Source: Armigeres subalbatus (taxonomy: Eukaryota; Arthropoda; Insecta; Diptera; Culicidae). Taken from it: 64,000 bases of DNA. Position numbers and translations under genes: made by a program. The first letter of the stretch is position 1. Each line of letters begins with the position of its first letter. The stretch spans positions 70,597,481-70,661,480 of the forward strand of contig NC_085141.1 of assembly GCF_024139115.2 (NCBI RefSeq). Reading direction: 5' to 3'. Positions 53,496-62,581 of the stretch are shown here, piece by piece. The notes beneath the pieces are model-generated. The model made no database searches. It was given only the letters and a program-made list of their open reading frames with translations, and had not been told where the DNA came from.

Positions 53496-55160
53496 TTTTT
53501 TTTTTTTTTTTTTTTTTTTTTTAACGAAGGTAATGGAAATCTGCAAACAGACACCTGGGGAGGCGAACCCAGGTAGTGTGGGATGGGATCACCACTCCCG
53601 ACCCACTAAAACCAACTCCTTCCTCTCCAGTCATTCCCCGGCCCGCAATTAAGCAATACTTCGGGGATGACTATTGGGCATTGCGCCCCTCCATGACGTA
53701 CACAAGTGCACGTATGCGCCTCAACTCTTCGACACTCCCCATGCAACACATTTGCACAAGACACACTGGCACCACATGTGCCCCAACACTCACCTGCCTA
53801 TGCCGCTTGAATGACTGCAAGGACCAATTTATAAGTACCCTGCAGGGGGTACCCCGTGCCGCCATCTCACAACATAGACGGTCCTCATTCAGTATGGTGT
53901 TCATCCCGTCCTGCAACAGGGAGGCACCACATGTCTACCAAACCGGAGGCGACCCTAGGTTGGTGGCTCCTATGTCGCTTCTACCTCAGCTACGAGGCAG
54001 ACCCTTTCATGTCTCCAATTTCTTAGGTGCCGCAGAACCCCCGACGCTCCTGCCAGGTATAGCGAGACTTTTGTGTCGCCTAATTCTGAGGTGCCGCAGA
54101 GGTATCTGCCCCCCGACACTCCTGCCAGGCCTAGCGAGACTTCACTCATTCCGTCCCTGACAGCCGGATCACACTACTGCCTAAGCAGCCACTCTGACCA
54201 TACGTACCATGCGAGTCTAACTTGTGTGCTCGCTCATACATTCAGTCCCAATCGCTTGCACCACTCGTGCACCACTCTCTTTGACATTCAGTCACTCACC
54301 AGTGGGGGTTGTAATACCCCATCTCCCATTTTATCCACTCTGTGCACCTCCTGTGCATCGTTTGGGCGTGGAACACCCGGCACGTCAAGCGTGCCTAACA
54401 CTCACCTACCCGGGCTTTGACACTGTCAATAGGACTCCGTAAGGTACTATGCCGGTAGCACCCACCCATTGACGTTTCGAAGCCCAGGTAGTCCTCAGCC
54501 AATGTGGTGGTCTCCCCATCCTGGGACGGGGTCACACCACTACCTTACATGTCTCCGATTTCTGAGGTGCCGCAGAAGCATCAACCCCCGGACACTCCTG
54601 CCAGACGCAGCGAGACTTTCGTGTCCCCTACTTCTGAGGTGCCGCAGAGGTATCTGCCCCCCGACACTCCTGCCAGGCCTCACCAGACTTCAGTCATTCT
54701 AACACTACCGACCATGCGTACCATGCGAGACTTACTTGTGTGCTCACCCATACACTCGGTCCCTCATTCTGTGGGGGTATTACGAGTAATACTTGCACCA
54801 CATGTGCACCACTTGGGGGTGTGTGGGTACCACCCACTGCCACCCGCTTGCCGCCGAAGCAGCCCTCACTCTGTGGAACCTCCACAGGCTCCGTTAACGA
54901 CCTGGCTAATTGTTTCACCCCCCAGGCCATTCATCCCTTCGGCACGGGTCGCCTGACACCTTGGGATTCGGGGTTAGGGGCTTGTGTGCTTTAAGCGGCA
55001 CACGGTCGCTTGATAAGGTTTGCTTGCGGATATGTGGTATTTGGGAGGGAATTAACAGCGCCCCCTGTTAACCCCACCACCTCCTAGGCAGAACCCCCTG
55101 ACTCACAGACGGCTGGGGAGGGGTCGTCAAGCCCTTGGACATGGTCCCTGCTGCCCGCTG
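53496..55160 (-). mobile_element. Non-autonomous minus-strand retroelement with internal tandem repeats
   Basis: The minus-strand 3' end is a poly(A) tail (plus-strand T run 53496-53522). The 5' end near 55160 carries leader blocks alpha, beta and gamma shared with elements at 56920, 16933 and 4425. Between them there is no endonuclease or reverse transcriptase. Instead a ~68-bp unit (GAGGTGCCGCAGAGGTATCT, GACACTCCTGCCAGGC, GCGAGACTT) occurs in two pairs (54012-54148 and 54548-54690) within a larger ~540-bp duplication. Long plus-strand ORFs (such as 53576-54160) are shadows of this GC-rich repeat. It is probably a deletion derivative that uses the enzymes of a related element. Confidence 0.6.
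54880..55160 (-). promoter_or_regulatory. 5' leader of the non-autonomous element (blocks alpha, beta, gamma)
   Basis: Minus-strand reading from 55160 gives CAGCAGGGACCATGTCCAAG and GGGCTTGACGA (alpha, as at 56927-56954). Then comes TGCCTAGGAGGTGGTGGGGT and AAGCGACCGTGTGCCGCTTA (beta, as at 56988). Finally ACCCGTGCCGAAGGGATG (gamma, as at 4480-4500). It is the only leader here with three blocks. Confidence 0.55.
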
Positions 55161-55526
55161 TCAAAATACAAGTATGCCAAAAATATTGTGCATTTAGACC
55201 AAAACAGTATGTATGACGCTGATGAACTGACAGCAAGGCCCACTTCCGACGAGATTCACACGGAAAAATAAAACAAATATGCAGCACTGCACAGTGTTAT
55301 CTGTTACAAAATCGAGCTTTTTTTGTCGCTGACAACGTCGCTGGCACCGATTTGAAGTTCGGAAGTCGATTGCTGCACTTCCGAACGCTCTTCCAACAAC
55401 GTTTTGGTGGCAAACTCAAATTTTGTTCCGACGTTCATGATGTCGGAAGTAAGTTCGGAAGTAAAACGTCGGAAGTCGGAAATTAATTTATTGCTGGCGA
55501 CACAATACTACGCATCAAAATACGTA
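55161..55526. other. Unassigned spacer
   Basis: A short GTCGGAAGT/TTCGGAAGT word is repeated several times around 55358-55485. No gene recognised. Confidence 0.3.
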
Positions 55527-56483
55527 CAATGAGTCCAAAAAGTATTCATCTAGCTGTATGTTTTCTAGAAAATGTAAAAGATAGAATTTAGTAAGCTCAA
55601 AACAATAAAACTATCGATTACATTGTGTAGCAAATTAATCAATTCATCTTTATTGTTAAAAATCAAACAGAAAAATAAAACAATAACAAAAACAAAGGTA
55701 ACAAAACATAACAATTCATTAAATACGGGCTCAAAAAGTATTCGTCTATTCAGGTTTAGTGCGCTTTTGAAGCGAAAACATAATTTGATGGCTCACTTGA
55801 ATTTTCTTCCGTGATACTCGCCCATTATACCCATACTTCCCACATGTATTTCTGTTCGTATTGGTTTATATCTGAGCACATCTTCTCTCCAACTCACTTG
55901 CCTATATGGGTGAACTCGTTTTTAAGGATTTTTTTATTTTCCGCACAATGAATCGTTCATCGTTATCAGTTCACCATCGCTGACGACCACTCTGTTATTT
56001 GTTTTGATAGATTTTTGTGGCGCTGATGCGATCAATCATCAATTAAATGGTTGAATTCTTGCTACACTTGGTCTACCCACATTTCTTGCAAAGTCATAAG
56101 TAAACATGCACTAATTATGCATGCATAGAATTATTTTTTTTTTTTCATTGGGACTCATCTTTTTACTTTTCCTACCCATGGTGCTTCTATTTTTCACACC
56201 AAATTCAAACAAAACAAAAACATTATTTGATCTGTCATTGCGTATCGACAAAAATGTTGCTAGACATCACTAGAGTGTGTTAGTGTAACTACATGCGAAA
56301 TTATATTCGTGTTTCACTCGATTATTTTCTGAATAGACGAATACTTTTTGAGCGAGCGAAATTGACGAAATTTAGATATTCTCTACATACCAGAAAAAGT
56401 TTTTTGATTTCAGTTCTTTCACGCCGAAGTTTTACATTTTACTAAAAAGTATGCAGTTAGACGAATACTTTTTGGACCCACTG
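55527..56483. mobile_element. 957-bp Tc1/mariner-type MITE with nested termini
   Basis: The left end CAATGAGTCCAAAAAGTATT and the right end (reverse) CAGTGGGTCCAAAAAGTATT continue as CRTCTARCTGYAT, with TA outside each end (55525-55526 and 56484-56485). Inside, a second inverted pair, CTCAAAAAGTATTCGTCTAT at about 55730 and its complement at 56333-56353, has related sequence. No transposase is encoded. Confidence 0.65.
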
Positions 56484-56559
56484 TAAGATCTCACATGGAA
56501 CAATATACTCATGCTTTTGAACATTTATGTTTATTTGTGTTTCGATCTTCCGTCCTTTC

Positions 56560-56780
56560 GATGTTTTGATTCAGTTATTTTTTCAACCTTTTTTTCCTTT
56601 TCCTTCCTTTGTCATTTCGACCATTTGTCCATTTGATTTTTTGTCCTTTAGACCTTTTGTCCTTTCGACCTTTCGTCTTTTCAACCTTTTGTCCTTTCGA
56701 CCTGTTGTCCTTTCGACTTTTTGGGTTTTCGACCTTTTGACCAACGACCTTTTGACTTACGACCTTTCGACACAAATTTG
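56560..56780 (+). repeat. CCTTTCGACCTTTTGT-type tandem repeat
   Basis: About twelve to fifteen imperfect 15-17-bp units (TTGTCCTTTCGACCTTTCGT and variants). ORFs in it on both strands (Phe/Leu-rich plus, Lys-rich minus) are artefacts of the repeat. Confidence 0.7.
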
Positions 56781-56919
56781 ACAATTATTGAGTTATTTTG
56801 CGCACAAACATACAAGTACATAAAAAACGCACACACAGACAGCACATCATTTTTTTCAAATCAATGAATCAATCAATAAGCAAAAACTGCCGCTATTAAA
56901 TGAGCAGATCGTGCCACCG

Positions 56920-57150
56920 GGGGGGAGCAGGGACTATGTCCAAGGGCTTGACGATCCCTCCCCAGGCCATCTGCGAGTTGTGGCGCCTGCCTAGGATGTG
57001 GTGGGGTTTGACAGTGGGCCCTGTTAAACCTCTATAAAAAGCTGCATGTATCCGCAAGTAGGCTCCGCCAAAGCGACCGTGTGCCGCTCAAAGCGCACAA
57101 GCCCAAGTCCTGGTGTTAGGTGGGACGTTAAACAGCCCTGACACGACGGC
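56920..57150 (+). promoter_or_regulatory. 5' leader (blocks alpha and beta) with possible HDV-like fold
   Basis: Alpha (56920-56987) starts at the TSD edge. Beta (56988-57125) contains CTATAAAAAGCTGCATGT and AAAGCGACCGTGTGCCGCTC. Pairings: 56920-56926 with 56955-56961 (7 bp, one G-U), 56933-56941 with 56994-57002 (9 bp with wobbles) and a stem 56966-56969/56981-56984. The nesting resembles P1, P2 and P4 of HDV-like ribozymes, but a P3 stem is not convincing. Confidence 0.3.
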
Positions 57151-57212
57151 CCTCCGACGAGACAGGAGGTTTGCGCAGGCCCAATAAGCCGCCTTTAAAA
57201 ACAACTATTACG

Positions 57213-60200
57213 AACGACATAGAAGATAATACGACTCGATACAATCGGCAACGACCTGGGCGACGAATAAAGGATCACGATTGGAAGCTTGGAACATGGA
57301 ACTGCAAGTCGCTGGGCTTCGCAGATTGCGACAGGATAATCTACGATGAATTACATCCCCGCAACTTCGATGTCGTAGCGCTGCAGGAAATCTGCTGGAC
57401 AGGATAGAAAGTGTGGAAAAGCGGGCATCGAGCGGCTACCTTCTACCAAAGCTGTGGCACCACCAACGAGCTGGGAACCGGCTTTAAAGTGCTGGGAAAG
57501 ATGCGCCAACGCGTGATTGGGTGGCAGCCAATCAACGCAAGGATGTGCAAGCTGAGGATAAAAGGCCGTTTCTTCAACTATAGCATTATCAACGTGCACT
57601 GCCCACACGAAGGGAGATCCGACGACGAGAAAGAAGCGTTCTATGCGCAGCTGGAGCAGACATACGATGGATGCCCACTGCAGGACGTTAAAATCGTCAT
57701 CGGTGACATGAACGCTCAGGTAGGAAGGGAGGAAATGTATAGACCGGTCATCGGACCGGATAGTCTGCATACCGTATCGAACGACAACGGCCAACGATGC
57801 ATAAACTTTGCAGCCTCCCGCGGAATGGTAGTCCGAAGCACTTTCTCCCCCGCAAGAATATCCACAAGGCCACATAGAAATCACCTAATCCAGTAACGGA
57901 AAACCAAATCGACCACGTTCTAATCGACGGTAAATTCTTCTCCGACATCACGAACGTACGCACTTACCGCAGTGCGAATATTGAATCCGACCACTACCTC
58001 GTCGCAGTATGTCTGCGCTCAAAACTCTCGACGGTGATCAACACGCGTCGGAGTCGTCCGCCGCGGCTTAACATTGGGCGGCTACAAGACGGTAGACTAG
58101 CCCAAGACTACGCGCAGCAGCTGGAAGTGGCACTCCCAACGGAAGAGCAGCTAGGCGCAGCATCTCTTGAAGATGGCTGGAGAGATATTCGATCCGCCAT
58201 TGGAAGCACTGCAACCGCTACACTACGCACGGTGGCTCCGGATCAGAGAAACGACTGGTATGACGGCGAATGTGAGCAGTTAGTTGAGGAGAAGAATGCA
58301 GCATGGGCGAGATTGCTGCAACACCGCACGAGGGCGAACGAGGCACGATACAAACGGGCGCGGAACAGACAAAACTCGATTTTCCGGAGGAAAAGCGTCA
58401 GCAGGAAGATCGAGACCGTGAAGAGACGGAGGAACTGTACCGCGCTAATAACGCACGAAAGTTCTATGAGAAGTTGAACCGTTCACGTAAGGGCCACGTG
58501 CCACAGCCTGATATGTGTAAGGACATAAACGGGAACCTTCTTACGAACGAGCGTGAGGTGATCCAAAGGTGGCGGCAGCACTACGAAGAGCACCTGAATG
58601 GCGATATGGCAGACAACGGTGGCGGTATGGTAATGAACCTAGGAGCACGCGCGCAGGAAATGCGACTTCCGGCTCCGAATCTCCAGGAAATCCAGGAGGA
58701 GATCGGCCGGCTGAAAAACAACAAAGCCCCTGGAGTTGACCAACTACCAGGAGAGCTGTTTAAACACGGTGGTGAAGCACTGGCTAGAGCGCTGCACTGG
58801 GTGATTACCAAGGTTTGGGAGGATGAGGTTCTGCCGCAGGAGTGGATGGAAGGTGTCGTGTGTCCCATCTACAAAAAGGGCGATAAGCGATAAGGATTGT
58901 AGCAACTACCGCGCAATCACATTGCTGAACGCCGCCTACAAGGTACTCTCCCAAATTTTATGCCGTCGACTAACACCAATTGCAAGAGAGTTCGTGGGGC
59001 AGTACCAGGCGGGTTTTATGGGTGAACGCTCTACCACAGACCAGGTGTTCGTCATACGTCAAGTATTGCAGAAATGCCGCGAATACAACGTGCCCACACA
59101 TCATCTATTTATCGACTTCAAAGTCGCATATGATATAATCGATCGGAACCAGCTATGGCAGCTAATGCACGAAAACGGATTTCCGGATAAACTGATACGG
59201 TTGATCAAGGCGACGATGGATCGGGTGATGTGCGTAGTTCGAGTTTCAGGGGCATTCTCGAGTCCCTTCGAAACACGTAGAGGGTTACGGCAAGGTGATG
59301 GTCTTTCGTGTCTGCTATTCAACATCGGAGGGAGTAATACGAAGGGCAGGGATTGACACGAGTGGTACGATTTTCACGAAGTCCGTCCAGTTATTTGGTT
59401 TCGCCGACGACATTGATATCATGGCACGTAACTTTGAGAGGATGGAGGAAGCCTACATCAGACTGAAAAGCGAAGCTAAACGGATTGGACTAGTCATCAA
59501 CACGTCGAAGACGAAGTACATGTTAGGAAGAGGCTCAAGAGAGGTCAATGTGAGCCACCCACCACGGGTTTCTATCGGTGGTGACGAAATCGAGGTGGTT
59601 GAAGAATTCGTGTACCTGGGCTCACTGGTGGCCGCCGATAACGATACCAGCAGAGAAATTCGGAGACGCATAGTGGCTGGAAATCGTACGTACTTTGGAC
59701 TCCGCAAGACGCTCCGATCGAATAGAGTTCGCCGCCGTACCAAACTGACTATCTACAAAACGCTTATAAGACCGGTAGTTTTCTACGGACACGAGACCTG
59801 GACGATGCTCGTGGAGGACCAACGCGCACTTGGAGTTTTCGAAAGGAAAGTGTTGCGTACCATCTATGGTGGGGTGCAGATGGCGGACGGTACGTGGAGA
59901 AGGCGAATGAACCACGAGTTGCATCAGCTGTTGGGAGAACCATCCATCGTTCACACCGCGAAAATCGGAAGACTGCGGTGGGCCGGGCACGTAGCCAGAA
60001 TGTCGGACAGTAATCCCGTGAAAATGGTTCTCGACAACGATCCGACGGGAACAAGAAGGCGAGGTGCACAGCGGGCAAGGTGGATCGATCAGGTGGAGGA
60101 CGACTTGCGGACCCTCCGCAGACTGCGTGGTGCGAAGTGCAGCCATGGACCGAGCTGAATGGAGAAGTCTTTTATGTGCAGCACAGGCCACTCCGGCCTT

Positions 60201-60221
60201 AGTCTGATGATAAATAAATAA
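57213..60221 (+). pseudogene. Endonuclease-reverse transcriptase of the 56920 element, disrupted
   Basis: Endonuclease: LGTWNCKSLGFADCDR, VVALQEICWTG then a stop at 57406, INVHCPHEGRSDDEKEAFY, VIGDMNAQVGREE. A frameshift near 57843 is followed by ENQIDHVLIDGKFFSDITN and ESDHYLVAV. Reverse transcriptase: NNKAPGVDQLPGELFK, PIYKKGDKR, a shift near 58890, SNYRAITLLNAAYKVLSQIL, GERSTTDQVFVIRQ, HLFIDFKVAYDII, RRGLRQGDGLSCLLFNI, a shift near 59330, FGFADDIDIMARNFERMEEA (ADD), TLIRPVVFYGHETWTML, RLRWAGHVARMSDSNP and GTRRRGAQRARWIDQVEDDL. A last shift near 60130 leads to a stop at 60219-60221, inside the tail. There is no separate ORF1. It acts in target-primed reverse transcription but is inactive here, with one stop and about four frameshifts. 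I could not decide between RTE-type and Loner/I-type. Confidence 0.75.
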
Positions 60222-60236
60222 ATAATCGTGCCACCG

Positions 60237-60971
60237 TAGACATATTCTGTCAAACACACACGAATAGAAATATGCGAATACAGTGCCACCGTCATTTTGA
60301 TGCGGTGAGGGCAAAATGAGTTACCTTGATTGATCCTTTGACAAATACGACGGGCGATCTTCGGGCCTCCTATAAAAAGTTCGTTTTTGGAGTGATCCTT
60401 TACGTACTCTTCGCGTACACTAATTGTATGGGAAAGGTAAAAATTTAATAGAATTGGAGAAATTTTGTATTCTCCACTGACCATTGAAGTAAGAGAACAA
60501 CGTTGAAAACAAACCCAAATATTTCGCAACAGCAAATTAATTTTCTGTCACAATAAATTCCCCATTGCCGGCTCTTATGCAAGGAAAGCGCCCTTTTTGA
60601 CCCTGCTATTGCATTGGATGCATTCCTCTTCTTCGAATGCTTAAAACAATATTTATTCAATATTTGCTCACGCAAATTCGTCGAGCTGTGCATGATTTAT
60701 GCGGCTCGGCTTTACCCCTCTGTTGATTGTGCTGGTGTTCACTTTTTTTTTCGTTTTGTCTCCACGTCCTCAGCCTACAGAACTGCCACCACAGTCTGGC
60801 AACCTATGGCGTGACACTGAGATAATTAAATGAATTATTATTGTTTTAATTTCGCTACCTATGTCCCACCAAGTGAGCGATTATGTGTAGTAGCATCTTC
60901 TGAAGTAAAAATGTTCCATAAAAGAATTGCGATTTTACTTTCTTCATTATAAAAGAAAGAGAAATTTTGTA
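60237..60971. other. Unassigned sequence
   Basis: Mostly GC-balanced and without matches elsewhere in the window; it may be single-copy host DNA. A 66-codon ORF at 60614-60814 has no recognised motif. Confidence 0.25.
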
Positions 60972-61090
60972 TTAGGGGTCGTTCAAAAATGATGTAACAG
61001 GTTTTAGGGGGAGGGGGTCTAAGGTTTTGTAACAGTACATGTACTATAGAACCCTTGAAATATTTCAGTTGGGTGACATAAAGAACCCAT
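60972..61090 (+). mobile_element. Lone terminus resembling the DNA element at 62258
   Basis: TTAGGGGTCGTTCAAAAATG, then ATGTAAC and a GGGGGAGGGGG run, parallels TTAGGGGTCATTCAATAATT at 62255 (followed by ACGTAA and a CCCCCCTCTCCCC run). It is probably the end of a related, degraded DNA element. Confidence 0.4.
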
Positions 61091-61794
61091 TTATTTACAC
61101 ACACATTTTATTTCCATTTCAACACTCAAATGAATGTTATAGGTCATGTTCCATAATAGTACTTGTATATTTTCTTATCAGATTTATTTATAGATAAATG
61201 TTCGACTATTATGGAGTGTCCATTCTGCTGGTCGTTTCATCTGTACTTATTTGCTTGCTCTCGCATCCACATGGCCGCTGGAAGAGCTTTCGCAGAAGGT
61301 CATACGTGGCTGATTTCATAACAGCTATTGTGCAACCAATCCAAACGCCACCTGTAGGTTGTAATTCAATGTTTATCAAGTGTATTGGAGTGCAAGTCTG
61401 TTCAATTCGATTCGTTTCAAACAATAAAACTAATTTTCAAATTTGTTATGTTGGTGGAGCTTTTTGAAGTAAAGACGAGCCAGCCCTGGGCTGAAAGTCT
61501 TTCAATTAAAAAACGAAAACGTTTTTTTCTGGAACAACTCTAGATGGTATCATTTTAATGTTCGTTTCCTACGAAGCGCAAAATTATTTCTTTTAGCAGA
61601 GTCGTGTTAGTATAATCATACTCAAGTTTCAATCATTGCGTGAAAGAATTCGTTCCCATCCCTACGAAATAACGTCAATTCAATGTCATTAAAACGAAGA
61701 ACACATTCCACAAATATTGCAATGATGCATATTGACGATCCCTGGAAGAGCCAAAGTTTTGGTAGCGGAATTTGGGGCAAGTGAGGCATCAGTA
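61091..61794. other. Unassigned sequence
   Basis: An 89-codon ORF at 61198-61467 starts with a hydrophobic stretch (VSILLVVSSVLICLLS) but has no other support. No element recognised. Confidence 0.25.
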
Positions 61795-62257
61795 TTCATT
61801 TCATTTATTTAGTTTACATCTAAACAGATACCACTGAATCAACAATTTGACACCACAATACACGGTTCGAGGCCGCATCTCTCCATCCTCGAATACGCCC
61901 CACGCTCGCCAAGTCGTTTGGTACCTGGTCTGCCCAGCTTGCTCGCTGCGCTCCACGCCGTCTCGTACCTGCCGGATCGGAAGCGACCATCATCTTTGCA
62001 GGGTTGCTGTCCGACATTCTTGCAACATGCCCTGCCCTCGCACCCTTCCGGCTTTATCTACTTTCTGGATACTGGGTTCGCCGTAGAGCTGGGCGAGCTC
62101 GTGGTTCATTCTTCGCCACCACACACCGTCTTCTTGCACGCCGCCAAAGATGGTCCTAAGCACCCGTCTCTCGAATAATCCGAGTGCTTGCAAGTCCTCC
62201 TTGAGCATTGTCCATGTTTCATGTTCGTAGAGGACAACCGGTCTTATTAGCGTCTTA
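61795..62257 (-). pseudogene. 3' fragment of a non-LTR element related to 56920-60224
   Basis: The minus strand encodes KTLIRPVVLYEHETWTMLKE and RRVLRTIFGGVQEDGVWWRR (61990-62256), then in another frame MSDSNPAKMMVASDPAGTRR (61820-62017). A tail of AAATAAATGAAATGAAT type ends at about 61795. It is more diverged from the full element (roughly 65-70% at protein level by eye) than the 11055 copy. Its upstream side is cut off exactly where the DNA element at 62258 begins. Confidence 0.7.
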
Positions 62258-62460
62258 GGGGTCATTCAATAATTACGTAAGCATATTTTTGCAATTTTCA
62301 AACCCCCCCTCTCCCCATTGTAAGACATGATAAGATTTACTACCAACCCCCCTCCCTCCATAGTAAGATCTTACTATTTCAATGATTTTTTTTCTAGAGT
62401 GCACGAACTGAAATGACGATTTTTTGGGAAATCAACGAATGTACATGAAAAATTAACAAA

Positions 62461-62478
62461 AAATACATTTTATTCACG
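62461..62478 (-). terminator. Polyadenylation signal of transposase-like gene
   Basis: The minus strand reads CGTGAATAAAATGTATTT about 105 bp after the stop codon at 62582, a normal distance for an AATAAA signal. Confidence 0.45.
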
Positions 62479-62581
62479 TTTTTTTATATTCACATTTTAA
62501 AAACATAACGATCTGTAACTTCTACAGAAACAGCTTAAAATCAGCAAGTGAAACAAACTTCATTCGCTTCCAGGTTGGTTA

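Larger units (their letters stand above)
56920..60224 (+). mobile_element. Full-length non-LTR retrotransposon, RTE/Loner-like (3.3 kb)
   Basis: The 12-bp TSD ATCGTGCCACCG stands at 56908-56919 and 60225-60236. The element begins with GGGGGG directly after the TSD and ends in a (AAAT)n tail. Its leader shares blocks with three other elements here. It has one endonuclease-reverse transcriptase frame with several disruptions. Fragments of the same family are at 5636-5775, 11055-12267 and probably 61795-62257. Confidence 0.8.

Noticed and set aside
53576..54994. Long plus-strand ORFs (up to 194 codons) in the GC-rich repeat region
   Set aside because: The element reads on the minus strand. The ORFs follow the ~68-bp repeat units and have no domain features.
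56527..56784. ORFs of 84 (plus) and 69 (minus) codons
   Set aside because: They arise from the CCTTTCGACCTTTTGT tandem repeat.
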